Shown piece by piece: positions 8,332-16,065 of a stretch of 57,166 nt of DNA. Within the stretch, counting starts at the first letter, position 1, and each line of letters begins with the position of its first letter. The stretch is from positions 1 through 57,166 of the forward strand of contig JAQBPB010000076.1 in the NCBI GenBank assembly GCA_028287745.1, given 5' to 3'. The translations under genes and the position numbers were made by a program. The notes below the pieces were generated by a model that had not been told where the DNA came from, made no database searches, and was given only the letters and a program-made list of their open reading frames with translations. This stretch comes from Chloroflexota bacterium. Lineage in GTDB: Bacteria > Chloroflexota > Chloroflexia > Chloroheliales > Chloroheliaceae.

Positions 8332-8349
8332 TCAGGAGAAAAACTTAAT

Positions 8350-9048
8350 ATGTTTATTATTAACCCTAACCCGGCACCCTTACCGGATGAGCTGGTAGAA
8401 CGCTACCGGAAAATTGAACCTGCCACTGCAGGACATACTCTTAATTCCGGCTTTGCCGGAATCGAGATCAAAGCGGTCTGGCGCCGCCAGCATATGGTTG
8501 GCCGGGCGATTACCGTCCGGACAGTCAGCCTGGATTCTACGGCGGTCCACAAAATAACCGAAATGATTGAACCGGGTGATGTAGTGGTGGTCGATATGGC
8601 CGGTGAACGCGAGCATAGTTGTTGGGGCGGTGGGCTGGCGCGGGCCAGCCAGGTCCGGGGCGCGGTTGGGGCAATTATTGATGGACCCATAACCGATATT
8701 CATGAGATCGAGGACCTGAAATTCCCGGTCTGGGGCCGGGCCTTTACCTGCCTGACCACTCGCGTACTCGGCTACGGCGGTGAAATTAATGTGCCCGTCC
8801 GCTGTGGCAACACCATAATCAATCCAGGTGACCTCATTATTGCCGATGACTGCGGCGTAATTGCCCTCTCGCCCGAAACCGCCTGGAAGTGGTTACCCTT
8901 CTTTGAAGCCCAGGAAGCTAAATTCGCCGCGCGGGGCGATATCTTCGCGACCGGGGTTTCCCTGCCCGAAATGTCGGGGGCTAACCGCATGATCGAAGCC
9001 CGCAATAAAGAAATCGCTGACAAACTGGCCGCTGTACAGGGAAAGTAA
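8350..9048 (+). CDS. RraA-family protein (4-hydroxy-4-methyl-2-oxoglutarate aldolase-like), atypical active site
   Basis: Protein of 232 residues with the RraA/HMG-aldolase fold. Visible motifs are PGDVVVVDMAGE, the glycine-rich WGGGLARASQVRGAVGAII, then DGPITDIHEI, and near the C terminus NPGDLIIADDCGVIAL. Catalytic members of the family (class II pyruvate aldolases, oxaloacetate decarboxylases) have DGxxRD. Here the Arg that contacts the pyruvate moiety is replaced by Thr, while the Asp is kept. Activity is therefore uncertain: it could be a divergent aldolase or a non-catalytic RraA-like protein. It follows the LacI regulator by 18 bases with a GGAG site (AATCAGGAGAAAAAC). Confidence 0.82.
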   Translation: MFIINPNPAPLPDELVERYRKIEPATAGHTLNSGFAGIEIKAVWRRQHMVGRAITVRTVSLDSTAVHKITEMIEPGDVVVVDMAGEREHSCWGGGLARASQVRGAVGAIIDGPITDIHEIEDLKFPVWGRAFTCLTTRVLGYGGEINVPVRCGNTIINPGDLIIADDCGVIALSPETAWKWLPFFEAQEAKFAARGDIFATGVSLPEMSGANRMIEARNKEIADKLAAVQGK

Positions 9049-9071
9049 CCTGAACTGGCTAAAGAATAAGA

Positions 9072-9100
9072 ACAGGGTCCGGGCGGGGTCCGCACCCTGT
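9072..9100 (+). other. Hairpin after the RraA-family gene
   Basis: ACAGGGT (9072-9078) pairs with ACCCTGT (9094-9100). There is no good T-run, so it may be an intercistronic or weak termination hairpin between the RraA-family and creatininase-family genes, which are 266 bases apart. Confidence 0.35.
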
Positions 9101-9314
9101 CTTGAAGCTAAGCTGGACTCGCAATTGCGGGCCTGCCGTTTGGCCCGGGCGAATTAGGCAGTTTTGACGGCTCCATGCTACTGACGGGAATCTTAAGCTA
9201 CCTTGTAAGAAACCCTTTGGCTTTACCCGGTTTAAAAACCAGCGGGTTGCGCTATTCTCTAATTTGCGGCGCCCCTACAATAAGTCCTAAACTATAAACA
9301 GGAGAACCAATTAA

Positions 9315-10040
9315 ATGGCCTTAAATTATTATGACTACCCAATTTCGGAACTAAACTGGCGCACCGTTGAAGCCGCCTTTAAGGAAACCGACCTGGCAAT
9401 TATCCCGCTGGGCAGCGTCGAAGTATACGGCCACCTGCCCCAGGGAACCGATGGGATTGCCGCCGAAGCGATGGCGGTTGACCTGGCTCGGCAGCTTAAA
9501 GCCGTCCGCACCCCTTTGCTGCCGGTCGGGCATACTCCTACCCTGGCCGCTTTCCCCGGCACTCTCTCGATCAGCCGGGACGCCTTTGAGGAGTCGTTGC
9601 GAGGGGTAGTCCAGTCGCTGGTGAAAGCCGGGGCCAAACGGATTTTCGTACTCAACGGCCACGCCGGGAATAACGACGCCATAAACGTAGTCCTGCGCGA
9701 ACTGCCCGAGCAGGGCGCAAAAGGCGCGACCATCCAGGTCTGGTTCTTTGCTCGCAGTCACGATACGGGCCTGTTTAACGACTATAACCCGCACGGCCAT
9801 GCTTCCGAAGCCGGGACCTCGGTCATGCTCTACCTGCGGCCAGACCTGGTTGATGTTAATGAACGCCCGGTCAACATCCCGCCCGCCAACAAGTTCCCCG
9901 ACATTACCCTTTCTCCAAATTCGCGCAAGGCAATGCCGGATGGTATGCACGGGGTCACTACTGCCGCCAACCCCGAAAAAGGCAAAGAGCTTTACGACCG
10001 GATGGTAAACCGCCTGGTTGAATTCTTGAGCCAGTGGTAA
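9315..10040 (+). CDS. Creatininase-family amidohydrolase
   Basis: Cytoplasmic metal-dependent amidohydrolase of 241 residues, the normal creatininase length. The motif IPLGSVEVYGHLPQGTD carries the predicted metal ligands Glu, His and Asp. The second conserved block is VLNGHAGNNDA, and the third, GHASEAGTSVMLYLRPDLVD, contains the His/Glu typical of the family. The ATG at 9315 follows ACAGGAG. The family includes creatinine amidohydrolase, the mycofactocin peptidase MftE and several unrelated amide hydrolases, so the substrate cannot be named. Its place after LacI and RraA genes, opposite a GGT-family operon, suggests a role in breaking amide bonds of the same imported compound. Confidence 0.87.
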   Translation: MALNYYDYPISELNWRTVEAAFKETDLAIIPLGSVEVYGHLPQGTDGIAAEAMAVDLARQLKAVRTPLLPVGHTPTLAAFPGTLSISRDAFEESLRGVVQSLVKAGAKRIFVLNGHAGNNDAINVVLRELPEQGAKGATIQVWFFARSHDTGLFNDYNPHGHASEAGTSVMLYLRPDLVDVNERPVNIPPANKFPDITLSPNSRKAMPDGMHGVTTAANPEKGKELYDRMVNRLVEFLSQW

Positions 10041-10063
10041 TTTAACAACTAGAACCGGTACTT

Positions 10064-10104
10064 AAAAAGAGATTTCAGGGATTATGGCCTTGAAATCTCT
10101 TTTT
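10064..10104. terminator. Bidirectional terminator between creatininase-family and FetB-like genes
   Basis: AAAAAGAGATTTCA (10064-10077) and TGAAATCTCTTTTT (10091-10104) form a 14-bp perfect stem with A- and T-runs on the two sides. It serves two convergent genes. Confidence 0.88.
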
Positions 10105-10150
10105 ATTATTTTATGGATGGTTTAAAAGCTCGTTTTAAAAAAGAGCGGTT

Positions 10151-10951
10151 TTACTTCTTAAGCAAGGTACCAGGCCGGAGCATGAGTTGTTGGGCCGGGG
10201 AAAAGACCCGCCGCTGGACCAGCAAGACACTGACAACCGAAGTCAGTCCGGACGAAGCGAACATCATTGTGATGACGGCGAACTGGTAAATAGCGGCATA
10301 AATCGGGTCGGTCCCGGCCACTAACATACCGGTCATCAGGCCGGGAATCCAGACAATCCCCAGCGAACTTAGCGAGTCAATCCGAGGTATCAGGCTGGTA
10401 TGCACCGCCGATTGAGAATACGGCCTGACTATTTCACCGGGCGTGGCTCCCAGGGCCAGACCGGCTTCCACCTGACCGGTGTGGGCCTTTATGTCGGAGG
10501 CGAAGCGTTCGAGGGCCTGGGCGCAGGTGTTCATGGCGTTTGCAATCAACATGCTACCGACCGGAATAACCGAGGTCAGGGCCGGGTTAATCACGCCCGC
10601 CAGGACCATGAGCAAGATTACCAGGCCAGCCCCGAAGGTTATGCCATAAAAAGAAACCATAATAGAGCCGGGAATATCTTTTACCCGCCGCCCGGCCACG
10701 ACGCTGGCTGTTACCAGCATTCCAAAAAGTACCGGGACGGCCACCACTTCCGGTCCCTTGAAAATAACCACCAGGGCCAGGGCAACCGCTACAATTTGAA
10801 CAATCCCCCGGACCAGGGCGATCATAACCTCTACTTCCAGGTGAATTTTCTGCTGCCGTCCAACAAGCATTACGGCCAGGGCTAACACCACTGTAATGGC
10901 TGCCTGGAAAATCCCCAGCGAAAGCTGGTCCCTAAACAGGTTGTTAAACAT
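10151..10951 (-). CDS. fetB: FetB-like ABC transporter permease (UPF0014 family)
   Basis: Polytopic inner-membrane protein of 266 residues with about seven hydrophobic segments. Conserved family blocks are VMLVGRQQKIHLE near the N terminus, ALVRGIVQIVAVALALVVIF, and a central loop ALERFASDIKAHTGQVEAGLALGATPGEI. The start ATG overlaps the end of the upstream ATPase gene by 8 bases. With that gene it matches the FetAB (YbbL/YbbM) system described in Escherichia coli as an iron exporter giving resistance to oxidative stress. The metal is inferred from that homology. Confidence 0.88.
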   Translation of the reverse strand: MFNNLFRDQLSLGIFQAAITVVLALAVMLVGRQQKIHLEVEVMIALVRGIVQIVAVALALVVIFKGPEVVAVPVLFGMLVTASVVAGRRVKDIPGSIMVSFYGITFGAGLVILLMVLAGVINPALTSVIPVGSMLIANAMNTCAQALERFASDIKAHTGQVEAGLALGATPGEIVRPYSQSAVHTSLIPRIDSLSSLGIVWIPGLMTGMLVAGTDPIYAAIYQFAVITMMFASSGLTSVVSVLLVQRRVFSPAQQLMLRPGTLLKK

Positions 10952-11615
10952 GGACTACCTCCTCGACCGGGCCAAACTTCACCAGTTTACCGGCTTCCAG
11001 GCGCATGGACCGATTGGAAAAGCGGAGAGCCTGGGCCGGATTATGGGTAATAATCAGGCAGGTTAACTGTTCGGTCGCGATAATCTCGCGCAGCAGGCTT
11101 TCCACTTCTGCTTCGGCATGGCGGTCCAGGGCTGAGGTTGGTTCATCCAGCAGCAGCACTTCCGGTGAGTTTGCCAGGGTCCGGGCCAAAGAGACCCGCT
11201 GGGCTTCGCCGCCGGAAAGCCGGGTAACTTCACGGTCGGCATAACCGGGTAATCCGACCTGTTCCAGGAGCCGGTGCAACCTGCTATCTTCCAGGACCTG
11301 GCCGTGCTGTTTTGGGCCAAATCGCAAATTTTCGGATACCGTACCGGGAAAAAGGTAGGGCGCTTGCAGGACCATGCCAACCTGGCGCCGTAATTGCGTC
11401 GGCGGAATAGTTTTGTAATCCAGCCCATCCAGGTAAACCGTCCCGGCGGTTGGCTCATCCAGCCGGTTGAGCAGCCGTAAAAATGAAGATTTCCCGGCTC
11501 CACTTGGCCCTACTATCGAAACAACTTCACCCCGCTCTACCTTGACCGAAATATCAGTGACCAAAATTTTATTATCAACCGTACGGCTTAACCCGGCTGT
11601 TTCCAGAATTATCAT
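10944..11615 (-). CDS. fetA: FetA-like ABC transporter ATP-binding protein
   Basis: ATPase subunit of 223 residues. Walker A is GPSGAGKSSFLR (about residues 36-47), the signature motif LSGGEAQRVSLARTLA, Walker B VLLLDEPTSALD, and the switch histidine lies in IITHN. It is coupled to the FetB-like permease by an 8-base overlap and probably provides energy for metal export. The ATG at 11613-11615 has only a weak ribosome site. Confidence 0.88.
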   Translation of the reverse strand: MIILETAGLSRTVDNKILVTDISVKVERGEVVSIVGPSGAGKSSFLRLLNRLDEPTAGTVYLDGLDYKTIPPTQLRRQVGMVLQAPYLFPGTVSENLRFGPKQHGQVLEDSRLHRLLEQVGLPGYADREVTRLSGGEAQRVSLARTLANSPEVLLLDEPTSALDRHAEAEVESLLREIIATEQLTCLIITHNPAQALRFSNRSMRLEAGKLVKFGPVEEVVHV

Positions 11616-11696
11616 AATGGTTATTCTTTAATTATCCCATTTTTTTATTAACTATAAGGCGTATCTTACACCTAACCGGCAAAATTTTCATTTACT

Positions 11697-11714
11697 CGGT
11701 TGGAATTTCAACCG
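11697..11714. repeat. Near-perfect 18-bp palindrome between fetA and the stress-protein gene
   Basis: CGGTTGGAATTTCAACCG has 6-base outer arms and a palindromic AATT centre. It lies in the divergent promoter region between the FetA-like gene and the stress protein and could be a regulator site; no partner regulator can be named. Confidence 0.4.
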
Positions 11715-11815
11715 GTTGTGGTGAATTTGCCACCAATTTAGCAGCAATTCAGGCCAGGACAACCCCTTCTCCCGGCCCAGAATCTGCTCATGCCCTGGTG
11801 AAAGGAGAATTTAAA

Positions 11816-12505
11816 ATGACGCAAGATGTTACATACCATAAATCCGGTTACATCCTGGTGGGAACCTTTGAGGACTTTCAACGGGCCGAGCAGGTAGTAT
11901 ACGACTTAAAGGCGGCCGGGTTTAGCCCCGAGTCCGTATCGGTGGCGGCTAAAGATATGTCGAGTTTATCCGAGTTAAAAGCCGATGGGGTTAAAGAAAC
12001 GACCGATGGTGCGGTCGGTGGGGCCCTGGGCGGCGGGGCGCTAGGAGCGGCCCTGGGCTGGTTACTGGCCGGTGGTACCGCCTTGATTCCGGGGATAGGG
12101 CCAATTGTGGCGGCCGGGATTTTTACGGCCACGGTTGGTGGAGCCCTGATAGGCAGCACCCTGGGCGGGGTAGCCGGGGCGCTGGTGGCTACCGGCTTGC
12201 CTGAAGAACATGCCCGTGAGTACGAAGAACACCTGAAAAGCGGCCGGGTGCTGGTTGTAGTAAAAATTCCTGACGCCGAAGCCCTGGTTAGCGCCAAGAA
12301 GGTCTTTGCCAGTAACCAATCTACCGGGCAGCGTGATTACGACCTGTCCGCCCAGGCTCAACCTGGAGACGCCCAACTGGCCGCCAGGGGCGGCTTACCG
12401 CAAAGTCAGAGCCCGGGCGATACCGGCAATTCGCTTATTCGTGACTCGTCTTACAGCGGGGAGTCGGCGGACGTTCCCGGCATCACTACCAGGCCCAAGG
12501 TTTAA
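11816..12505 (+). CDS. General stress protein with YflT-like N domain and glycine zipper
   Basis: Protein of 229 residues. The N-terminal block (about residues 11-45, GTFEDFQRAEQVVYDLKAAG) matches the heat-induced YflT/general stress protein 17M domain. Next comes a long Gly/Ala-rich hydrophobic stretch (about 65-125) that could form a membrane hairpin or glycine zipper. It is followed by the AREYEEHLKSGRVLVVVKIP block common in such proteins and a polar, probably disordered tail. ATG 11816 is chosen because AAAGGAG (11801-11807) lies nine bases before it; an upstream in-frame GTG at 11798 would overlap that site. Biochemical function is unknown. Confidence 0.82.
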   Translation: MTQDVTYHKSGYILVGTFEDFQRAEQVVYDLKAAGFSPESVSVAAKDMSSLSELKADGVKETTDGAVGGALGGGALGAALGWLLAGGTALIPGIGPIVAAGIFTATVGGALIGSTLGGVAGALVATGLPEEHAREYEEHLKSGRVLVVVKIPDAEALVSAKKVFASNQSTGQRDYDLSAQAQPGDAQLAARGGLPQSQSPGDTGNSLIRDSSYSGESADVPGITTRPKV

Positions 12506-12547
12506 ATTTCTTTGCGTTTTATAAAGGCAGGAACCAACTATTAAAGC

Positions 12548-12616
12548 AAATTAAAAAGCCTTCCACCGGAGCCGTTTTGCTGGTTTTCATCCGGCAGGTA
12601 GAGGGCTTTTTAATTT
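12548..12616. terminator. Bidirectional two-stage terminator hairpin
   Basis: Outer arms AAATTAAAAAGCC (12548-12560) and GGCTTTTTAATTT (12604-12616) are a 13-bp perfect inverted repeat. An inner CCGGA/TCCGG stem (12566-12570 with 12590-12594) stacks inside. It lies between the convergent stress-protein and response-regulator genes. Confidence 0.85.
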
Positions 12617-12695
12617 CAATTGAATTCCTAAAGGCTCCAAAAATCAGCAACCCACCAGGTCAGGGGCTTGCACAGTTAGCCGGAAGGCGGTTTAA

Positions 12696-13355
12696 CTAAT
12701 TCTTGACCAGCCCTCTTTTCGAAGCATAAAGAGCCGCATGGGTGCGCCCGGGCAGGTTTAGCTTGTTAAGAATACTGGAGACATGGGCCTTGACCGTCTT
12801 TTCGCTGACGCTGATTTTGTAGGCAATCTCTTTGTTACTCATACCCAGGCCCAAAAGCCCCAAAACCTCGCGCTCACGCTCGGTAAGCTCATCCAGCGAG
12901 TCCACTTCCTTGGCCGGGGAAACCACTTCGTGCATCAGAAGTTTGGCAACTTCCGGGTGCAACTGAACTTCGCCCCGGTCGGCCGCCAGGACCGCCTTGA
13001 CCAGGTCATTTGGCTGGACATCTTTAAGGAGATAGCCGGTCGCGCCGCTTCGGATGGCCGTAAAAACCTTTTCATCATCGGCAAAGGAAGTTAAAGCAAT
13101 TACTTCGGTGGAAGGCCGCAACTGTTTTATCTGCTTGATGGCGGTAAGCCCATCCATTACCGGCATTACCAGGTCCATCAGGACGACATCCGGTTCCAGT
13201 TCTTGAACTTTTTGCAGGGCTTCTTTACCGTTGCTGGCTTCACCGACAACCTCAATTTCATCCTGTAGTTCAAGAAAAGTAATCAAACCCTGGCGGACGA
13301 CGGCGTGATCATCCACAATTAAAATTCTTACCTTATCGTTCGGTTCTTGCGACAT
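12696..13355 (-). CDS. NarL/LuxR-family response regulator
   Basis: Two-component response regulator of 219 residues from the ATG at 13353-13355. The receiver domain has the acidic pair in LIVDDHAVVRQG and the phospho-acceptor Asp61 in LMDLVMP. The C-terminal LuxR-type helix-turn-helix is LTEREREVLGLLGLGMSNKE and following SEKTVKAHVSSILNKL. The ATG is preferred over an in-frame TTG at 13376 because TGGAG lies five to six bases before it. It is encoded 85 bases downstream of its apparent sensor kinase. Target genes are unknown. Confidence 0.93.
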   Translation of the reverse strand: MSQEPNDKVRILIVDDHAVVRQGLITFLELQDEIEVVGEASNGKEALQKVQELEPDVVLMDLVMPVMDGLTAIKQIKQLRPSTEVIALTSFADDEKVFTAIRSGATGYLLKDVQPNDLVKAVLAADRGEVQLHPEVAKLLMHEVVSPAKEVDSLDELTEREREVLGLLGLGMSNKEIAYKISVSEKTVKAHVSSILNKLNLPGRTHAALYASKRGLVKN

Positions 13356-13440
13356 ATTAGCTCCAGGCTGTATCAACTTAAGGGGTGGACTGCGTTTTTC
13401 AATTACTTTATTATAGCATCAAAACCCGGCCCTACAACAA

Positions 13441-15462
13441 TTATTTATTAATACCCATACCAACCGGTAGTGGGGCGAAACTTAGTGGTAAGCTTACACA
13501 GATACAAGTGCCGTTACCAGGGGTGCTTTCAATGATATAACTACCCCCGGCCAGCTCGGTCCGTTCCTGCATGCTGGTCAATCCTAACGAAACGCGGTCC
13601 TTCCGGTTAAGGACATTTACCGCTTCAAAACCTTTCCCATCATCTTTGATGGTTAGCGTTGCCCCTTTATCATCAATTTCCAGGGTAACCCAGACATGTG
13701 TGGCCTCGGAGTGCTTGGCAATATTATTAAAGGCTTCCTGGGCAATCCGGTAAAGCGTCTGCTCGTGTTCGTCCGACAGGCGGCGCTCGCCTTTAACCTG
13801 AAAATCTATTTCATAGGGTTCTTTGGCTTTGAGGGCGGCAATATGCTTTTCCAGGGCTGCTACCAGGCCCTGCTCCTGCAAGGCGGCCGGGCGAAGTTGG
13901 AAAATCAAAGACCGCATTTCGGCTAGGGCGCCCCGGGCCAGGTTTTGCAGACGGTCAAGCTGGCCTTCAACCTTTTCGGGCTTGCGGCTGTACATTGCCC
14001 GGGCTGACTCGGCGGTAAGGGTAATACTAAACAGGGTCTGGGTAACCGAGTCGTGCAGGTCGCGGGCCAGGCGGTTGCGTTCTTCCACGGCGGCCAATTC
14101 GGAAGCTTGCTGGTATAGCCGGGCATTATCTATGGCGATACCTATCTGGTTGCCAATCGCGCCTAATAGCTCCAGGTCGTTCTGGTCCAACTTGCGGATT
14201 TGCTGGCTGGTCAGGTTGGCGACCCCCAGTACCTTACCCTTACTTTTAAAAGGCACACCCAGGTAAAATTTCTTGAAATTTTCCGCCCGCAACCCCTCGC
14301 TGATAATCCTCGGGTCGTCCATGGGATTCTCAATCATCAGGACTTCGCCGGTACGGGCGACTTCCCCGGTAACCTGTTCGGTAATAGGTACCCGGTTATA
14401 GTTGCGGACAAAAACCTCGGACTGGTTGTGATAGGCGGCCAGCCTTAAAGACTGTCCATCCGGTTCAAGTAAGAATATGCTGCCAAACTCCATCTCGGTA
14501 ACATCCATAAGCTGGTGTAAGGCATCGTGAAGCACCACTTCCAGGTCCAAAGATTGCCCGATGGTAGCCGCTACCCGGTTGACCGCCGAAAGTTCTTTAT
14601 TACGGCGGCTGGTTTCCTCTAGCGAATTTTCCAGTTTCTGGCGCGACAGGCGCAAGTTTTGAGCCATACTTGCCATGGCCCCGGCCAGGTTCGCCACCTC
14701 GTCCTCACCCCGCATGACGGGCACTTCTACATCCAGGTCGCCCTTGCGAAAGGCCCTGGCAACCCCGGCCAACAGGCGTAAGGGCCGGGTAACACTCCTG
14801 GTAATCAGCGAGGTTACAAAAGCGGCCAGGAGTCCCGCCACCGTCACCAGCAGGAGGGCCACAACTGTCACGCTAAGGTTATTGTTACGGGCTTCGTTGA
14901 TCTGGGCCAGGTTCTGAGCGTGATAAACCGCTAACAGGTCATCAATCGCCTGGATTAAATTATCGGCCAGCACCGGCCCGCTTTTAGGACCGCGCCGTTC
15001 CCATAAAAAGGTCGGGGCACGGGGGAAATCCTCTACGTTTATCGAGAGAATATAACTGATTTGTTCGCTGTAGTCGGCGTAAATATCTTTGACCGCGTTA
15101 TATTTTTCGGGCGGCAGCTGCAGGGTGCTGACCAACTTGCTCAAATCGGCGTTGGCCTGCTCGTAATCCCTTATAGCCGTTACAACTTCCTTTTCGGCCT
15201 CGGAATCCGTAACATAGGTCCGGACGCTGCTGTTAAGGCGTTCGGTTTCGCGCTCCATGATGCGGACATAGGAAGTAATCTGCTGGTCTTGTTCCAACAA
15301 CTCAACCAGTTTGGTATTAGATTGGCTGGTATAGTAAATCCCGGCCAGGGCCACGACCAGGCTCAAAAAAGCCATTATTAAGAAGCCCACCAGAATGCGG
15401 CCTACCAGGCTTTTTCCTAGAGGGAGTATTGCGTAACGAACCAACCGGTTAGATTTAGCCAT
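13441..15462 (-). CDS. NarX-type sensor histidine kinase (HAMP-GAF-HisKA_3-HATPase)
   Basis: Membrane sensor kinase of 673 residues. Transmembrane segments lie at about 20-44 and 196-220 and enclose an extracytoplasmic four-helix-type sensor region of about 150 residues. A HAMP domain (about 219-273) and a coiled-coil stretch follow, then a GAF domain (about 295-450), the HisKA_3 dimerisation domain with phospho-acceptor His470 in ERNRLARDLHDSVTQ, and a HATPase_c domain with DDGKGFEAV near residue 625. It forms a pair with the NarL-type regulator downstream. The signal is unknown; the GAF domain suggests an additional cytoplasmic ligand. Confidence 0.93.
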   Translation of the reverse strand: MAKSNRLVRYAILPLGKSLVGRILVGFLIMAFLSLVVALAGIYYTSQSNTKLVELLEQDQQITSYVRIMERETERLNSSVRTYVTDSEAEKEVVTAIRDYEQANADLSKLVSTLQLPPEKYNAVKDIYADYSEQISYILSINVEDFPRAPTFLWERRGPKSGPVLADNLIQAIDDLLAVYHAQNLAQINEARNNNLSVTVVALLLVTVAGLLAAFVTSLITRSVTRPLRLLAGVARAFRKGDLDVEVPVMRGEDEVANLAGAMASMAQNLRLSRQKLENSLEETSRRNKELSAVNRVAATIGQSLDLEVVLHDALHQLMDVTEMEFGSIFLLEPDGQSLRLAAYHNQSEVFVRNYNRVPITEQVTGEVARTGEVLMIENPMDDPRIISEGLRAENFKKFYLGVPFKSKGKVLGVANLTSQQIRKLDQNDLELLGAIGNQIGIAIDNARLYQQASELAAVEERNRLARDLHDSVTQTLFSITLTAESARAMYSRKPEKVEGQLDRLQNLARGALAEMRSLIFQLRPAALQEQGLVAALEKHIAALKAKEPYEIDFQVKGERRLSDEHEQTLYRIAQEAFNNIAKHSEATHVWVTLEIDDKGATLTIKDDGKGFEAVNVLNRKDRVSLGLTSMQERTELAGGSYIIESTPGNGTCICVSLPLSFAPLPVGMGINK

Positions 15463-15728
15463 TGGGATTTGACTCGATTAACCCTGACACAGGGCATTAT
15501 AATTTGAAGACCTGGACTATAAAATAGTTCGCCGAAATGTAAGTACCTGGCCCAGCCAAACCAGGAATGGTGCAAAGCTTTTTAAGCTCATTTTTACGGA
15601 ATACATTACTTTTTCTTCACAAATTATACCCTGCTTATGGGGAGAATTCAACCGGGAATTAAAATTCCTACGCTCATTTGTCCTCATTAAGTAACTTATG
15701 TAAAGTAAGAAGCACTTTCTAAAAATTT

Positions 15729-15774
15729 AAGAGGGCCAGTTTGCCCATTTCGCGCAATTTAAACCGGCCCTCTT
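15729..15774. other. Terminator-like hairpin in the divergent 15.5-16.1 kb region
   Basis: AAGAGGGCC (15729-15737) pairs with GGCCCTCTT (15766-15774), followed by TCT. It is not placed behind any gene: flanking genes diverge from this region. It may end a leader or a small unannotated transcript. Confidence 0.55.
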
Positions 15775-15778
15775 TCTA

Positions 15779-15817
15779 CCAACCTGGTAACCCGGTTAAA
15801 ACGGGTTACCAGGTTGG
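15779..15817. repeat. 16-bp perfect inverted repeat, 7-base loop
   Basis: The arms at 15779-15794 and 15802-15817 (each starting or ending in CCAACCTGG / CCAGGTTGG) pair over all 16 bases. The hairpin directly follows the one at 15729-15774. It could be an RNA structure, a mobile repeat of the BIME/REP kind, or a binding site. Confidence 0.7.
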
Positions 15818-15819
15818 TT

Positions 15820-16040
15820 GGTAGTCGCCAGGAGTTTGTTGGCTTTGTCCTAAATCTTTTGAGTGTAGCGGCAGGGTCGCCGCTGGCATTTTGGAATAGG
15901 GCAAAAACTTTCGTGTCGAAAAGGGTCCTGATCGGATCCCACGACCCAATTCTCGGTTCCGAGGCGTGGACCGCTTTGCCACAACGCAAGAAATTAGGGC
16001 TTTTAGGCCCTGATCTTTTACAATAGCAGCATAAGGCCAC
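15820..16040 (+). other. Structured non-coding stretch upstream of the amidohydrolase gene
   Basis: Between the 16-bp hairpin and the amidohydrolase RBS lies GC-richer sequence with several short stems: GCGGC/GCCGC near 15870-15886, GGATCC near 15935-15940, and GGGC/GCCC at about 15997-16011 followed by TGATCTTTTA, which resembles an attenuator. Overlapping short ORFs of 70 and 93 codons exist on both strands, without ribosome sites or recognisable domains. It may be a leader RNA or an interspersed repeat; no known riboswitch class was recognised. Confidence 0.4.
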
Positions 16041-16065
16041 TTTTTATGAAAGGAAAATTTCTATA

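Noticed and set aside
8350..9048. Naming the gene rraA (RNase E inhibitor) or menG
   Set aside because: Those names follow old misannotation of the family; neither role is supported by sequence or context.
9351..9950. 199-codon open frame on the minus strand inside the creatininase-family gene
   Set aside because: It is antisense to a gene with clear family motifs, has no ribosome site and no recognisable domain; long antisense frames are expected at this GC content and codon use.
15960..15990. T-box-like sequence (GTGGACCGC) upstream of the amidohydrolase
   Set aside because: The match to the T-box AGGGTGGNACCGCG motif fails at several positions, and the downstream gene is not an aminoacyl-tRNA synthetase or amino-acid gene of the usual sort.
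15759..16040. 93-codon minus-strand frame with several Cys near its start
   Set aside because: No ribosome site, no recognisable domain, and it spans the strong hairpins, so it is more likely non-coding.
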